A stretch of 64,000 bases of DNA from Nitrosomonas sp. JL21 (GCF_009833095.1 NZ_QRCB01000011.1:26780-90779); one strand, 5' to 3'. Counted from the stretch's first letter, positions 1-9,697 are shown. Made by a program: numbers and translations. Notes: generated by a model from the sequence alone, not told the origin.

Positions 1-8
1 GGAAATTT

Positions 9-1559
9 ATGATCTTCTGGCGCGTGAAATCGCTGGATGCCATCCTGGCTACCGCTGAAAAGAAAAGCTTGCACCGATCCTTGGGTGTATGGCAACTGAC
101 GCTGCTGGGAATTGGTGCGATCATTGGCACCGGTATTTTCGTGCTGACGGCTGAAGCCGCGCAGAAAGCGGGGCCTGGAATGATGGTGTCGTTCGTGATC
201 GCCAGTTTCGTGTGCACGGTAGCGGCGCTGTGTTATTCCGAATTATCGTCGATGGTGCCGGTTTCCGGATCGGCGTACACCTATTCGTATGCGGTGCTCG
301 GCGAATTGGTCGCCTGGCTGGTCGGCTGGGCGCTGATGCTTGAATATTCAGTCGCGGCGAGCGCCGTGGCCGTTGGTTGGTCGGGTTATTTCGTCGGCCT
401 GCTGGATCATTCGATGGGAATCAAATTGCCGTTCGGCTTGGTCAATGGCCCGTTTGCGGGCGGCATCATCAACTTGCCGGCGGTGTTCATCTGCCTGCTG
501 GTGATTGCCTTGCTGGTCATCGGCACGCGGGAAAGTGCACGTTTCAACGCGGTGCTGGTAGCGATCAAGATTATGGCGTTGACGTTGTTCATCGCGTTGA
601 CGCTGCCTGTCATCAACCTCGACAATTTCGAACCGTTCCTGCCATTGGGTGAAACCGGTGTGATTGCGGCTGCATCGTCGATTTTCTTTGCTTATGTCGG
701 ATTCGATGCCGTTTCGACGGCGGCGGAAGAAACCAAGAATCCGCAGCGTAACGTCCCACTCGGATTGATCAGCTCGCTCGCGATTTGCACGGTGTTTTAT
801 CTGTTGATTTCGATGGGCGCAATCGGCGCAATCGGGGCGCAACCGGTGCTGGATGCAAGCGGTCGGAATCTGGTTCCCGGATCGCTGGCGCTGGCCGAGC
901 ACTGCCAGTCGCTGATGGCGGTGGGCCAACAACCGCTGGTTTGTTCGCGCGAAGCATTGGCGCTGGTGTTGCGCGAAATCGGCTGGGAAAAAATCGGCAA
1001 TCTGCTCGGTCTCACGGCCTTCCTGGCATTGCCATCCGTGATTCTGATGATGCTGTTCGGGCAGACCCGCATATTTTTCGTGATGTCGCGCGATGGCCTT
1101 TTGCCGGAGGTGCTGAGCCGGATTCATCCGCGCTTCAAGACGCCGCACATCGTTACGTATGTGACCGGGCTGGGCGTCACGTTGGCGGCGGCCTTTCTGC
1201 CGGTCGGCAAATTGGCAGACATTTCCAATTCCGGTACGCTGTTCGCGTTCATGGTGGTCGCCTGCGCGGTGATGATTCTGCGCGTGAAGGACAGGCAACG
1301 CGAACGGCCATTCCGGGCGCCGATCATCTGGCTGGTGGGGCCGCTTGCGGTCATGGGTTGCATCATGCTGTTCCTGTTTCTACCCGCGGACGCCAAGCTG
1401 GTGTTCCCGATCTGGTCAGGGATAGGATTGATGTTTTATTTTCTCTATGGTTACCGCAAAAGTCATGTCGCCCTCGGTATCGATACGCCCAGCGGTGGCG
1501 AGGATGTGATCAGTCCGGTTCGACCGTTGGTCAATCAGGATCGCGAGGGCAGGCAGTAA
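9..1559 (+). CDS. APC-family amino acid permease (cationic amino acid transporter-like)
   Basis: Inner-membrane permease of the amino acid-polyamine-organocation superfamily, 516 aa. The first conserved helix carries the glycine-rich signature GIGAIIGTGIFVLTAEAA (about residues 34-51), typical of the YfnA/CAT group, and further hydrophobic segments run to about residue 480, consistent with 12-14 helices. A conserved YVGFDAVSTAAEETKNP segment lies near residue 230. It should import amino acids, probably cationic ones by family resemblance; the exact substrate cannot be read from sequence. The start lies 9 bases from the window edge, so an upstream start cannot be excluded. It converges with the hpnN-like gene. 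Confidence 0.88.
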   Translation: MIFWRVKSLDAILATAEKKSLHRSLGVWQLTLLGIGAIIGTGIFVLTAEAAQKAGPGMMVSFVIASFVCTVAALCYSELSSMVPVSGSAYTYSYAVLGELVAWLVGWALMLEYSVAASAVAVGWSGYFVGLLDHSMGIKLPFGLVNGPFAGGIINLPAVFICLLVIALLVIGTRESARFNAVLVAIKIMALTLFIALTLPVINLDNFEPFLPLGETGVIAAASSIFFAYVGFDAVSTAAEETKNPQRNVPLGLISSLAICTVFYLLISMGAIGAIGAQPVLDASGRNLVPGSLALAEHCQSLMAVGQQPLVCSREALALVLREIGWEKIGNLLGLTAFLALPSVILMMLFGQTRIFFVMSRDGLLPEVLSRIHPRFKTPHIVTYVTGLGVTLAAAFLPVGKLADISNSGTLFAFMVVACAVMILRVKDRQRERPFRAPIIWLVGPLAVMGCIMLFLFLPADAKLVFPIWSGIGLMFYFLYGYRKSHVALGIDTPSGGEDVISPVRPLVNQDREGRQ

Positions 1560-1637
1560 ATCACCGGGGAAACATTGAACAAGCGCGCAGATTTTTCAAG
1601 GTTTTTCGTGGACAGCAACCAAGAATTGTAAGAGCGC

Positions 1638-4289
1638 TCATGGGCGCGCAGCAGCCGGGACGCGCAATAACGCCGGCAATATCACCAACGTGCAGATCAG
1701 TGTGAACGTCAGCCCGACCGTCAGCATGATGCCCATGCTCGAGGTTCCCTGGTGCGATGAGAACATCAGGCTGGCGAAATCGACCAGCGCAGTCAGTGCG
1801 CTGAAAAAAATCGCCCGCGCCGTGCTGGTGTGAATCAGAATTTCGCTGACCAATTCGTTGTTCAGGCTGCGATACACCATGTGCAAGCTGCTGTCGATGC
1901 CCAGACCCAGCAACAACGGCAATGCGATGATATTGGCGAAATTGAAGGGCACATCCAGCAGCACCGTGAATGCGGCGGTGAACAAACTGGACAGCAGCAG
2001 CGGCAATAACACCAGCAGCGCGTATTTCACGCTACGTAACAGGATCAGCAGGATCGCCACGACGCCGACCAATGCCAGCAAGAACGCCTGAATGAACGCC
2101 TGCACGACGGCTTCGCCCGCCTCCAGGCTGATGACCGGAGTGCCGATCGCATGCGGCGCTATGGTTTGCACGGCATGCACGAAGCGTCGCAATGCCGAGT
2201 TGTCATTCAGATCCTCAGCCGGATAGACTGCCAGGCGGTATTCGCCTTTTTCGCTATACCAGCGACGACTCAGTGCGAGCGGAAGATCGTCCTGCTCGAA
2301 CGCAACCGCTTCCGTGGCGGTATGCAAGCTTTGCAGCGCCAATGGCAATGTCGTCAGCAGGTCCTGCTCGACGGAACGCAACAGCGCGGCTTGTTCGCTG
2401 GCGCTCAAGCGATCGAGCCGCGCGATCAATTCACTCAGCGCCGCCTGCAATTGCCGCGCCGTGTCCGCGGTCGCATGTGTCGGATGATCGCGGGTGAAGC
2501 GATCCAATGCCGTGGTCAGCGCATCCAATGCGTGGCGTTGCTTTGCCTGCATCGCGTCATCATCGATAGCGCGGTTTGGAGCCTGCATCGACGGTGGAAT
2601 CGATCCGATCGTCAGCGTCATTTCACTGATCAACGCAAGTTTTTCCTCTTGTCCACTTGGCACGAAATCAAGAATACTGGCCACCCGGTCGACTTCCGGC
2701 AGCTTGGCCAGCCGCTGCGCCAATTGCTCTGCCTCGGTTCGATCCTGAGCCAATACCGAGACATACCACGGTGAAAGATCGGGTTCCGTCAGCAATTCGC
2801 GAAACGTCTGTACGGCGCCGCCTTTCTGATCCTGCATGTTGAGCAGGTTGTAATCGAAGCGGACTTGCGGCATCAGCGTCAGCGCGGCAATGGTGGCCGC
2901 AAAAGTGATGGCATACGTCAATCGGTGCCATTTCAGCGAGAATTCAAGGACTTTTCCGACGGAACTCTTTCTGGTCGACTTTTGCGCATCTTTCTGCGGT
3001 AAATAGCGCAGCAGCGCCGGGCCGATCGTGAGCGTGACCAACAGGCTGATGATCATGCCGGTGCCCGAGATGATGCCCAGTTCCGCCACGCCGCTGTAAT
3101 CGGTCGGCATGAAAGCATAAAAACCGATCGCATTGGTGATGGTGCACGCAGTCAGCGCAGCACCCGCGTCGCCGCCGGAGATGTGAATGGCGTCGGTCGG
3201 CGGCAGGCCGTTTTCCAGGACTTCGCGGTAGCGCAGCAGGAAATGGATCGCGAAATCAGCCCCGAGGCCGATATATAGCACTGCGAACGCGATCGAAATC
3301 AGATTCAGATGGCCGACCGCGGCAGTGGCGAATGCGGCGGTGAGAAGCAAGCCCATCAACAGGCAGATCAGTACATTCAGGATCAATCCGCCGGTACGCA
3401 TCGCGAAGTACAGCACGACGCCCACCAAGACGAAAGTGATGATCCCGGCATATTCCATGCCGCTCAATGAGCTAGCGAGTTCTTCATCGGCCAATGCAGC
3501 TTCGCCGGTGATGCGCAATTGCACCGGCCCGTCTGCGGTGATGCCGATGCTTTCTGCGGCCTGGTACAAGGCTTTGATGGATTGTTCGCCGGGCAGCAGT
3601 TGGGTGAAATCCAGCTTGGGTTTTACAATGATCAGTTCCTGATAGGTACTTTTCTGGGTCTCACCGCCAAACAGCGTTTGCCACGACAATGCCCGCGCTG
3701 AACCGTTTAGGCGCGCATCCAGCGTCGTGCTGACTTCGCCGAGCACGGGCCGCAACTCCATGCTGCGCCCTTTCTGCAATTCCTCCACTGCCGTGGTCAG
3801 AATATCTGCAAAAGACGCCAATGTCGGGTCGCGAGTGATGCGTGCGATCAAGGGCTGCGCAGCGGCCACGCTATCGGTGATGCGCTCGAGCTCGGGGACA
3901 CTCTGATAGAGCAAGCCATTGCGCGCGGTAAAATCATCTACCCGCGGAGGATAGACATCGTAAAAATGCGCGCTGTCCTGTTTCAATCGCGCGGCCAGCC
4001 GCTGCGTTGCCGAGCGGGCTTGTTCCGGCGTCGGCGCATTCAGGACCACCAGCAGCGTATCGATATCCTGCGGGAAGGTTTCGTTATAGTGTTTCAGGTT
4101 GACGCGGAAGGGCAATTCCTCCGACAGCATCTCGGCGGTATCGGTGTTCATGCCCAGGTTCTGTACGACATACCAGCCGCAGGCGACGGCGGTCAGCAAG
4201 GCCGCCAGCAGAACCCATGCGGCTTGCCGGTAGGCAATGTCGGTCCAGTGGGCAAAGATGTCGTGAATACGGCTGGATGAAGCTTGCAT
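1638..4289 (-). CDS. hpnN: MMPL/RND-family transporter, HpnN-like hopanoid exporter
   Basis: Large inner-membrane RND/MMPL protein of 883 aa, the usual size of HpnN, which moves hopanoids toward the outer membrane. The protein has the duplicated RND layout: one N-terminal helix (about 24-45), a large periplasmic loop, a block of helices with GLGADFAIHFLLRYRE (about 350), a second loop, and a C-terminal block with LLGLGIDSSLHMVYRS (about 810). The N-terminal text around NLGMNTDTAEMLSEELPFR is characteristic of HpnN-type proteins. No other hopanoid genes (shc, hpnC-H) lie next to it here, so the hopanoid role rests on family resemblance; a general lipid exporter is the alternative. An AAGGA motif lies about 11 bases before the chosen ATG. 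Confidence 0.78.
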   Translation of the reverse strand: MQASSSRIHDIFAHWTDIAYRQAAWVLLAALLTAVACGWYVVQNLGMNTDTAEMLSEELPFRVNLKHYNETFPQDIDTLLVVLNAPTPEQARSATQRLAARLKQDSAHFYDVYPPRVDDFTARNGLLYQSVPELERITDSVAAAQPLIARITRDPTLASFADILTTAVEELQKGRSMELRPVLGEVSTTLDARLNGSARALSWQTLFGGETQKSTYQELIIVKPKLDFTQLLPGEQSIKALYQAAESIGITADGPVQLRITGEAALADEELASSLSGMEYAGIITFVLVGVVLYFAMRTGGLILNVLICLLMGLLLTAAFATAAVGHLNLISIAFAVLYIGLGADFAIHFLLRYREVLENGLPPTDAIHISGGDAGAALTACTITNAIGFYAFMPTDYSGVAELGIISGTGMIISLLVTLTIGPALLRYLPQKDAQKSTRKSSVGKVLEFSLKWHRLTYAITFAATIAALTLMPQVRFDYNLLNMQDQKGGAVQTFRELLTEPDLSPWYVSVLAQDRTEAEQLAQRLAKLPEVDRVASILDFVPSGQEEKLALISEMTLTIGSIPPSMQAPNRAIDDDAMQAKQRHALDALTTALDRFTRDHPTHATADTARQLQAALSELIARLDRLSASEQAALLRSVEQDLLTTLPLALQSLHTATEAVAFEQDDLPLALSRRWYSEKGEYRLAVYPAEDLNDNSALRRFVHAVQTIAPHAIGTPVISLEAGEAVVQAFIQAFLLALVGVVAILLILLRSVKYALLVLLPLLLSSLFTAAFTVLLDVPFNFANIIALPLLLGLGIDSSLHMVYRSLNNELVSEILIHTSTARAIFFSALTALVDFASLMFSSHQGTSSMGIMLTVGLTFTLICTLVILPALLRVPAAARP

Positions 4290-4381
4290 GAGTGCGGTTA
4301 TCCTTCAGGTAGAAATCGGAATGATGGGTTGGTCATCGTAGGCATCGGCAGCCGGAATTCTTCATTCATGCGCTCATGCCG

Positions 4382-5014
4382 TCATTTCTTGTTGCGATGC
4401 TTGAGATATTCGATCACCGGCGGTGTGATCGATAGAATGATGATCGCCAGGATGACGAGCTTGAAATTCTGTTGAATGAACGGCAGTTGACCGAAATAAA
4501 ATCCGGCATACACGAACGTGCCAACCCATAGCACTGCTCCGACGATGTTATAGGTGATGAAGGTTTTGTAAGGCATCGTGCCGATTCCGGCGACAAAGGG
4601 CGCAAACGTGCGGATGATCGGTATGAAACGCGCAATGATGATCGTTTTGGCGCCATATTTGACGTAGAACGCGTGCGTCCGGTCGAGATATTCACGCTTG
4701 AAGAAACGCGACTCTTGCGAAGTGAACACCCTGGGCCCAACTTTCTTGCCTATCCAATAATTGACACTGTCGCCAATGATGCCGGCGATGCACAATCCGA
4801 TAAACAGCATATGCGGGCTGAGCTGGGAATTTTCGAGCGACGCCAGTGAGCCGGCCGCGAATAATAACGAATCGCCGGGCAGTAGCGGCAATATTACCAG
4901 TCCGGTTTCACAAAAGACGATCAGAAACAGGATGCCATAGATCCATAGCCCATATTCCGAGGCGAGTTCCTGCAGGTGAATGTCGATGTGGAGAATGAAA
5001 TCAATGAGAAACAT
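4382..5014 (-). CDS. DedA family membrane protein (VTT/SNARE-associated domain)
   Basis: Inner-membrane protein of 210 aa in the DedA family, which includes undecaprenyl-phosphate and phospholipid flippases and is linked to envelope homeostasis. Visible family marks are the N-terminal re-entrant segment with CETGLVILPLLPGDSLLFAAG (split as CETGLVILPLLPG and DSLLFAAGSLA, about 37-58) and the second one with ARFIPIIRTFAPFVAGIG (about 128-145), whose arginine and proline are family hallmarks. It ends in a basic tail (KHRNKK). It follows hpnN on the same strand with about 90 bases between them, so the two may be co-transcribed; its stop-side neighbour is the hpnN start. Confidence 0.88.
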   Translation of the reverse strand: MFLIDFILHIDIHLQELASEYGLWIYGILFLIVFCETGLVILPLLPGDSLLFAAGSLASLENSQLSPHMLFIGLCIAGIIGDSVNYWIGKKVGPRVFTSQESRFFKREYLDRTHAFYVKYGAKTIIIARFIPIIRTFAPFVAGIGTMPYKTFITYNIVGAVLWVGTFVYAGFYFGQLPFIQQNFKLVILAIIILSITPPVIEYLKHRNKK

Positions 5015-5411
5015 GGGCTTATCGGAAATCGTGCAGCAGATTCAAACATCTGCCCCAACAGTTAATGATTGTGGAATTTGGCAAGGCCCGTATTATGCAG
5101 GAACTTTTCCGAAAGCTCTAGGGAAGCTCCGATTAATTGACCGCATGAGCGAGTCGCCTCGTTGCACGGCATTTGTTCTCTTGGCTATCGTGTTGAATTG
5201 TCTCGGTTGTTGCGTTTCACGCGTCTTCACGTCATCTCATGCGCCGTACGTTTATTAAAGCGTGCAAGCTAGGTTTTCTTGTTGGGCTTGTGGTTGACCG
5301 CGCTGAATCCTTACCGGATCAATAGCAGCGGTGCGATAATAGCGTTTTATAGGGGTCAAAGGCAGCAATTGTGCTGAAAATTGGCCATTGATTGTTTTTA
5401 TTTAGGACATC
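5015..5411. other. intergenic region, divergent, no gene recognised
   Basis: About 400 bases between the divergent DedA and Nudix genes. A 92-codon open frame crosses it from within the dedA start, but it has no family resemblance and no convincing start signal. The segment probably carries the promoters of both flanking genes; I could not place a convincing -35/-10 pair. Confidence 0.4.
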
Positions 5412-5867
5412 ATGATCTGGAAACCCAACGTGACGGTGGCTGCTGTAATTGAGCAGAATGGTAAATATTTATTGGTCGAGGAAGAGCCGGAAATAGGCGC
5501 GGGTTTGTTTCTGAATCAGCCGGCAGGCCATCTCGATCCGGGAGAATCGATCATACACGGCGCGATTCGCGAAACCCTCGAGGAAACGGCCTACACCTTC
5601 GTGCCGGAGCATCTGCTGGGCATTTATCAATGGTATTCCCGCCGCATGGATACCACCTATCTGCGATTTGCATTCTGCGGCCGGGTGACCGATCACGATC
5701 CTGAGCGGGTATTGGATCAAGGCATTCTGCGAGCCGATTGGTTCAGTATCGACGAGATTGCGCAAGCAGAGCAGCGCCACCGCAGCCCCTTGGTGATGCA
5801 GTGCATTCGCGACCATATCGCGGGAAATCGCTATCCCTTGGCGTTATTGACTCACTATGACGCTTGA
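5412..5867 (+). CDS. nudJ: Nudix hydrolase, NudJ type
   Basis: Cytoplasmic Nudix pyrophosphohydrolase of 151 aa. The Nudix box is complete: [20 protein letters not shown] continuing into TAY, about residues 37-59, with the metal-binding REXXEE core intact. NudJ/YmfB enzymes hydrolyse nucleoside tri- and diphosphates and hydroxymethylpyrimidine pyrophosphate. The gene directly precedes mnmA and overlaps it by 11 bases if the first ATG of mnmA is used, the same order found in enterobacteria (ymfB-mnmA), which supports the NudJ assignment over other Nudix groups. The start ATG follows TAGGACATC, a weak ribosome-binding site. Confidence 0.85.
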   Translation: MIWKPNVTVAAVIEQNGKYLLVEEEPEIGAGLFLNQPAGHLDPGESIIHGAIRETLEETAYTFVPEHLLGIYQWYSRRMDTTYLRFAFCGRVTDHDPERVLDQGILRADWFSIDEIAQAEQRHRSPLVMQCIRDHIAGNRYPLALLTHYDA

Positions 5868-6951
5868 CGCGATGAAAAACAAACGGGTGGTGGTCGGCAT
5901 GTCCGGCGGCGTGGATTCATCGGTCGCTGCGTATTTGCTGAAGCAGCAGGGATACGACGTTGTCGGTTTGTTCATGAAAAACTGGGAAGACGATGATACC
6001 GATGAATATTGTTCTTCCCGCCAGGATTTTCTGGATGCGGTATCGGTTGCGGATGTCATCGATATTCCCATTGAAGTCGTGAATTTCTCGACGGAATACA
6101 AAGACCGCGTCTTTTCGCATTTTCTGGCCGAATACCAGGCCGGACGCACACCCAATCCCGATGTGCTGTGCAATGCGGAAATCAAGTTCAAGGCATTTCT
6201 GGAACATGCCCATACGCTTGGCGCCGACCATATCGCCACCGGCCATTACGCCCAAGTGCGAAAAGTGGGCGACACGTTTCAGCTGCTGAAAGGGGAAGAC
6301 GGCAACAAGGACCAGAGCTATTTTTTATACCGACTGAATCAAGCACAGCTGGCCACCACGTTATTTCCGGTCGGGCATTTATACAAGCGCGACGTTCGCA
6401 GAATCGCCGAGGAATTGAAACTGCCGAATTTCTCGAAAAAAGACAGCACCGGCATCTGTTTTATTGGCGAGCGGCCGTTCCGCGAATTCCTGAATCGCTA
6501 TCTGCCGCATCAGCCGGGTGAGATTCAGACACCGGACGGCAAAGTCGTGGGCAAGCATCTCGGACTGATGTACTACACCATCGGGCAACGGCAGGGTTTG
6601 GGAATCGGCGGCACGCGCGAGGGCAGCGATGAGCCGTGGTTTGTTTTCGGCAAGGATATGGCGAGAAATGTGCTGATCGTAGTCCAGGGGCATGATCATC
6701 CGAGTTTGTTCCAGCCGGCATTGAAAGCCGCCGACCTGACTTGGATCAGCGGCAAACAGCCGCACTGCAATTGGGTTTACGCCGCAAAAACGCGCTACCG
6801 CCAGGTGGATGCGCCGTGCGCGATTGCGCGTTTTACCGAAGATTACTGCGAAGTCGATTTTGCGCAGGATCAGTGGGCGGTGACGCCCGGGCAGTCGGTC
6901 GTCATTTATGAAAGCAAAGTATGTCTGGGTGGTGGCGTGATCGTGGAATGA
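5857..6951 (+). CDS. mnmA: tRNA-specific 2-thiouridylase MnmA
   Basis: Catalyses ATP-dependent 2-thiolation of U34 in tRNA-Lys, -Glu and -Gln, taking sulfur from the Tus/IscS relay. 364 aa. The PP-loop ATP-binding motif [15 protein letters not shown] lies at residues 14-28; MKNWEDDD follows at 40-47. The two catalytic cysteines are present: Cys105 in [12 protein letters not shown] and Cys201 in [12 protein letters not shown]. The start at 5857 overlaps the Nudix stop; the internal ATG at 5872 ([13 protein letters not shown]) is an equally good start and gives the more usual N-terminus. Translational coupling with the upstream gene is likely. Confidence 0.96.
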   Translation: MTLDAMKNKRVVVGMSGGVDSSVAAYLLKQQGYDVVGLFMKNWEDDDTDEYCSSRQDFLDAVSVADVIDIPIEVVNFSTEYKDRVFSHFLAEYQAGRTPNPDVLCNAEIKFKAFLEHAHTLGADHIATGHYAQVRKVGDTFQLLKGEDGNKDQSYFLYRLNQAQLATTLFPVGHLYKRDVRRIAEELKLPNFSKKDSTGICFIGERPFREFLNRYLPHQPGEIQTPDGKVVGKHLGLMYYTIGQRQGLGIGGTREGSDEPWFVFGKDMARNVLIVVQGHDHPSLFQPALKAADLTWISGKQPHCNWVYAAKTRYRQVDAPCAIARFTEDYCEVDFAQDQWAVTPGQSVVIYESKVCLGGGVIVE

Positions 6952-7003
6952 TCGGTGATGCCGCCAAGACAGTGAGAATTTCGATCAGCCGTGAGGAATA
7001 GTT

Positions 7004-7444
7004 GTGGCAGAAGACCCCGATCCCCCCGATCCTTATGATCTCGATCGTTTCGTCCAAGCGCAGGCGCATGACTTTGAGCTTGCCTTGGCTGAGATTGCGC
7101 AGGGGCAAAAGCGCTCGCATTGGATGTGGTATATCTTTCCCCAATTTGCCGGGCTTGGTTTGAGCTCGATGTCGCGGCGCTATGCGATCGAGAGCATCGC
7201 GGAAGCGCATGCGTATTTAAACCACCGATTGCTTGGCCCGAGGCTTGTGCAGTGCTTCGAGACGCTGCTGACGATCAACGACCGAACAGCCCATGAGATT
7301 TTTGGTTCACCGGATGATCTGAAGCTGAAATCCTCTGCGACATTATTCGCCAGCGTGACGCCTCCGGGTTCAGTATTCGAACGCGTGCTCGACCGGTATT
7401 TCCACGGTGAACGTGACTTGAAAACCTTGGATTTGATCCGTTAG
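7004..7444 (+). CDS. DUF1810 family protein
   Basis: Small soluble protein of 146 aa matching the DUF1810 family (older name calpastatin-like). Family marks are YDLDRFVQAQ near the N-terminus, the strongly conserved KRSHWMWYIFPQFAGLG (about 37-53) and YAIESIAEAHAYLNH. The biochemical function of the family is unknown. It starts with GTG, preceded by GAGGAATAGTT, which gives an acceptable ribosome-binding site; no in-frame ATG lies nearby. It sits alone between mnmA and a gene on the opposite strand. Confidence 0.82.
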   Translation: MAEDPDPPDPYDLDRFVQAQAHDFELALAEIAQGQKRSHWMWYIFPQFAGLGLSSMSRRYAIESIAEAHAYLNHRLLGPRLVQCFETLLTINDRTAHEIFGSPDDLKLKSSATLFASVTPPGSVFERVLDRYFHGERDLKTLDLIR

Positions 7445-7499
7445 TATTCCCGCGCTCAAGAACCGTAACTTATTATTTCCAGAACTTCTTCAGCGGGAG

Positions 7500-7949
7500 T
7501 CACCGCACCGCATGACCCATGACTTTGATAATCGTCCAGTCAAAGTCATGAATATGACTATCCTCGTTCGCCAGCGGCATCGATAACGCGCCTTTGGATA
7601 GCGGCGGTATTTCCAGGTTGATCTGATGCACTTTGGGTTCGTGCGACATCGTTGCGTGCATGTCGCCGTGATGGTGGCCGTGGATCGGCGTCATGCTGAC
7701 GATCAGTTGCGCGACCTGGTAATTGTCGTTGCCATTGTAGACCGTGCCGCTGAAAATTCCCCAGCCGAAGCCTGCGGTGATGTCCAGTTTCTCGACGGCG
7801 TCTTTCGGCAATTCGATCAACTCGGAAGATGAGCAGCACGTTGCCGCCGCAGAAGCTTCGGCCGATACTGCCGTTGCCGGAGAAACGATCAGCAGGATTG
7901 AAAATAAGCAGGTAAAAATCAGTGTCGTCAATTGAAGCAGATTAATCAT
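7500..7949 (-). CDS. secreted His-rich hypothetical protein
   Basis: Unrecognised protein of 149 aa. I chose the ATG that opens a clean signal peptide (MINLLQLTTLIFTCLFSILL followed by IVSPATAVSA); a longer in-frame start at 8027 would put 26 polar residues before it. After the signal comes a Cys pair (ATCCSSSE), then a probable beta-rich domain with GWGIFSGTVYNGNDNYQVAQ, resembling FxLYD-like small periplasmic domains. A central cluster GHHHGDMHATMSHE plus later HIHDFDW suggests metal binding. Nothing nearby identifies the metal, and the beta-domain comparison is by eye only. Confidence 0.55.
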   Translation of the reverse strand: MINLLQLTTLIFTCLFSILLIVSPATAVSAEASAAATCCSSSELIELPKDAVEKLDITAGFGWGIFSGTVYNGNDNYQVAQLIVSMTPIHGHHHGDMHATMSHEPKVHQINLEIPPLSKGALSMPLANEDSHIHDFDWTIIKVMGHAVR

Positions 7950-8158
7950 GGGTTGTCCTTGCAGCCAGGAAAATAAATCGAAATCGTGCCGGATTATAAA
8001 TCCATTCATCAGGCTCAGGTTTGGCAATATGAATCTAATTGGAAGCTCATGATTAATGATGTGGCGATAAAGGTATTGCTGGCGCTGGTTACACCATTTT
8101 TAGTTGTAAAAATCTCATCATTGCTTTGCAAAGTCCTAACCTCGACTCTCCAGAATAA

Positions 8159-8440
8159 ATGGTGGCTGATAGGTTAATCAAAGGCGGAGAGTTCCATGTT
8201 TTAAATCAATCAAGTCGCAGGATGCCGCCGTCCGCAACAACTTCTCGATATCAAAAAAATCAGCTTGAAGCTTTTATTAAGGCACTGAAAACAAAGCTAC
8301 TGGACAGAAAAAGCGGATTCGGTAAGGAGTATTTAAAGCTACTGGTGAATGAGAGCCGCATCAAAGACAATCAAATAGAGATAACCGGCAGCTATTCTGC
8401 GCTTGCTCACCTGTGGAAGAAACAAAAAGCACTCTCTTGA
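8159..8440 (+). pseudogene. C-terminal remnant of a large serine recombinase
   Basis: The 93-codon frame is preceded directly by an in-frame stop. From about residue 28 it reads like the extreme C-terminus of large serine site-specific recombinases: LEAFIKALKTKLLDRKSG, then GFGKEYLKLLVN and IEITGSYSALAHL. Such proteins are normally about 500 aa, and the resolvase catalytic domain and zinc ribbon are absent, so only the last 60-70 codons survive. It lies about 1.6 kb from the 3' end of tRNA-Asn, a plausible relic of an integrated element. The family assignment is by recall of the motif, not by search. Confidence 0.6.
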
Positions 8441-9241
8441 GTGCTCAGTTTTGTACTGAATTGGTTCACCAAAATGGATAAATCTAGGCAGTGGTTTATC
8501 ACGGTTTCTGTTTGATATTTTGATAAAGATATTTAGTCGACCCAGAATCAATCTGGGCCATAGATATCCAAACCTAATTCAATACCGCACTGTCCGAGAG
8601 CAGACAATGTTCTAGGCGATAATGATAAGCCTTCATTACTACTTCCCATAAATAATCCACAAAATATATCTACTTCAAATCGCATAAACGCACCTTTTGA
8701 TTTTCCCCGTCCAAGTAACACGGGGCTACAAATACATGGATTCTAAGATAGCAGATAGCAGTTTTTCAATAATTTTTCTGTAAGAAAAATCACATCAACA
8801 ATTAAGCTCAATTCACCTTTTTCAAAGTCTATACCGGGCTGTCCTCTGGTGAATGCAGAGTTTGGTTTTTGCTAATCGGCAATCGTCGCAGCGACGCGAC
8901 CTTGGAGCGGAGCGTGCGCACGAGTGCCTTTGTAGGATAGCGCGGTGTAATTCAGTAAACACAACATTTTCAGAAACTGTCACAGAACACGTCCTGCTTC
9001 TCTAGATCGGAGCTGTGTCATTATGCCAATTTTCTTTGTGATATCAGTACTATAGATGTAGATATTTGGTTGATAGTTGTTAACATTTTTTGGATAGCGT
9101 TTATTATCACATTTAGATGACATTGATTCGAAACCATTTACTGTAGGTATTCTAGCGCACAGACTATTATTAAATTTTTAATCATCATTTCCTTTGAAAT
9201 GTTGATGGATTTATCTTGCTATTAATCTTTAGGAGAATGAG
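8441..9241. other. 800-base AT-rich region with little coding content
   Basis: Apart from the possible 45-codon gene on the minus strand (8548-8685), no gene is recognised here. An inverted repeat CCCAGA-N5-TCTGGG occurs at 8541-8557 and a near-perfect palindrome CGTCGCAGCGACG near 8885. The stretch looks like decayed mobile-element or island sequence together with the promoter region of the DUF2383 gene. Confidence 0.4.
8548..8685 (-). CDS. possible small protein, 45 aa (DUF4279-like C-terminus?)
   Basis: Short frame starting MRFEVDIFCGLFMG and ending GQCGIELGLDIYGPD. An AAGG motif 8 bases before the ATG is a fair ribosome-binding site. The ending SPRTLSALGQCGIELGLDIY resembles the last strand-helix unit of small DUF4279-type proteins, and the start resembles other small accessory proteins beginning RFEVDIF. 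It may therefore be a gene with an internal deletion rather than an intact small protein. Function unknown. Confidence 0.3.
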   Translation of the reverse strand: MRFEVDIFCGLFMGSSNEGLSLSPRTLSALGQCGIELGLDIYGPD

Positions 9242-9697
9242 ATGACTAATGAAAAAAGTATTGATGTATTAAATGATTTAATCGAAACTTCTCGCGATGG
9301 TGTTGAAGGTTTCAGAAAATGTGCAGAGGATTCCCATGATCCAACATTGAGAATGTACTTTGAAGACCGTTCAAAGAGTTGTGATGAGGCAATTCGATCT
9401 TTGAGTGAAGAGGTAAGAAAATTAGGAGGTGAACCAGCTACAGGTGGATCGACTACAGGTGCTTTACATAGAATGTGGATTGATTTTCGTACTGCAATTA
9501 CTAACAAAGATAATCTTGCTGTATTGGAAGAATGTGAAAGGGCTGAAGATATTGCGCTTGAAGCATATGAAGACGCTTTGAAAGAAGAACTGTCTGATAA
9601 TCTTCGATCTTTGATTACTCAGCAGTTAGATGGAGTAAGAAGAAATCATGATCGTGTTCACCAACTTAGAGATGAGGCAGAGGCTAATCCTTCTTAG
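9242..9697 (+). CDS. PA2169-family four-helix-bundle protein (DUF2383)
   Basis: Soluble, acidic, helix-rich protein of 151 aa in the DUF2383/PA2169 group, ferritin-like four-helix bundles of unknown biochemical role, often stress induced. Marks: IDVLNDLIETSRDGVEGFRK at the N-terminus, a central EVRKLGGEPATGGSTTGALHRMW region (seen as KLGGEPATGGSTTGALHR) and a helical EECERAEDIALEAYEDAL segment. AGGAG lies 7 bases before the ATG. The same leader sequence recurs 594 bases downstream in front of a 22-codon ORF. No metal ligands were assigned. Confidence 0.8.
   Translation: MTNEKSIDVLNDLIETSRDGVEGFRKCAEDSHDPTLRMYFEDRSKSCDEAIRSLSEEVRKLGGEPATGGSTTGALHRMWIDFRTAITNKDNLAVLEECERAEDIALEAYEDALKEELSDNLRSLITQQLDGVRRNHDRVHQLRDEAEANPS

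Noticed and set aside
348..1298. Long open frame of 316 codons on the minus strand inside the permease gene
   Set aside because: Its product is a low-complexity His/Arg/Gln-rich text typical of the antisense frame of a GC-rich membrane protein gene; the plus-strand permease explains the region.
785..1705. 306-codon plus-strand frame overlapping the permease
   Set aside because: Alternative frame of the same gene, rich in Gly/Arg/His, with no recognisable domain.
4980..5258. 92-codon plus-strand frame between dedA and the Nudix gene
   Set aside because: Starts inside the dedA coding sequence on the opposite strand, has no ribosome-binding site and no family resemblance.
8541..8557. Inverted repeat CCCAGA-N5-TCTGGG as a terminator
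   Set aside because: The stem is only six pairs, overlaps the stop of the small minus-strand ORF and has no T-run.
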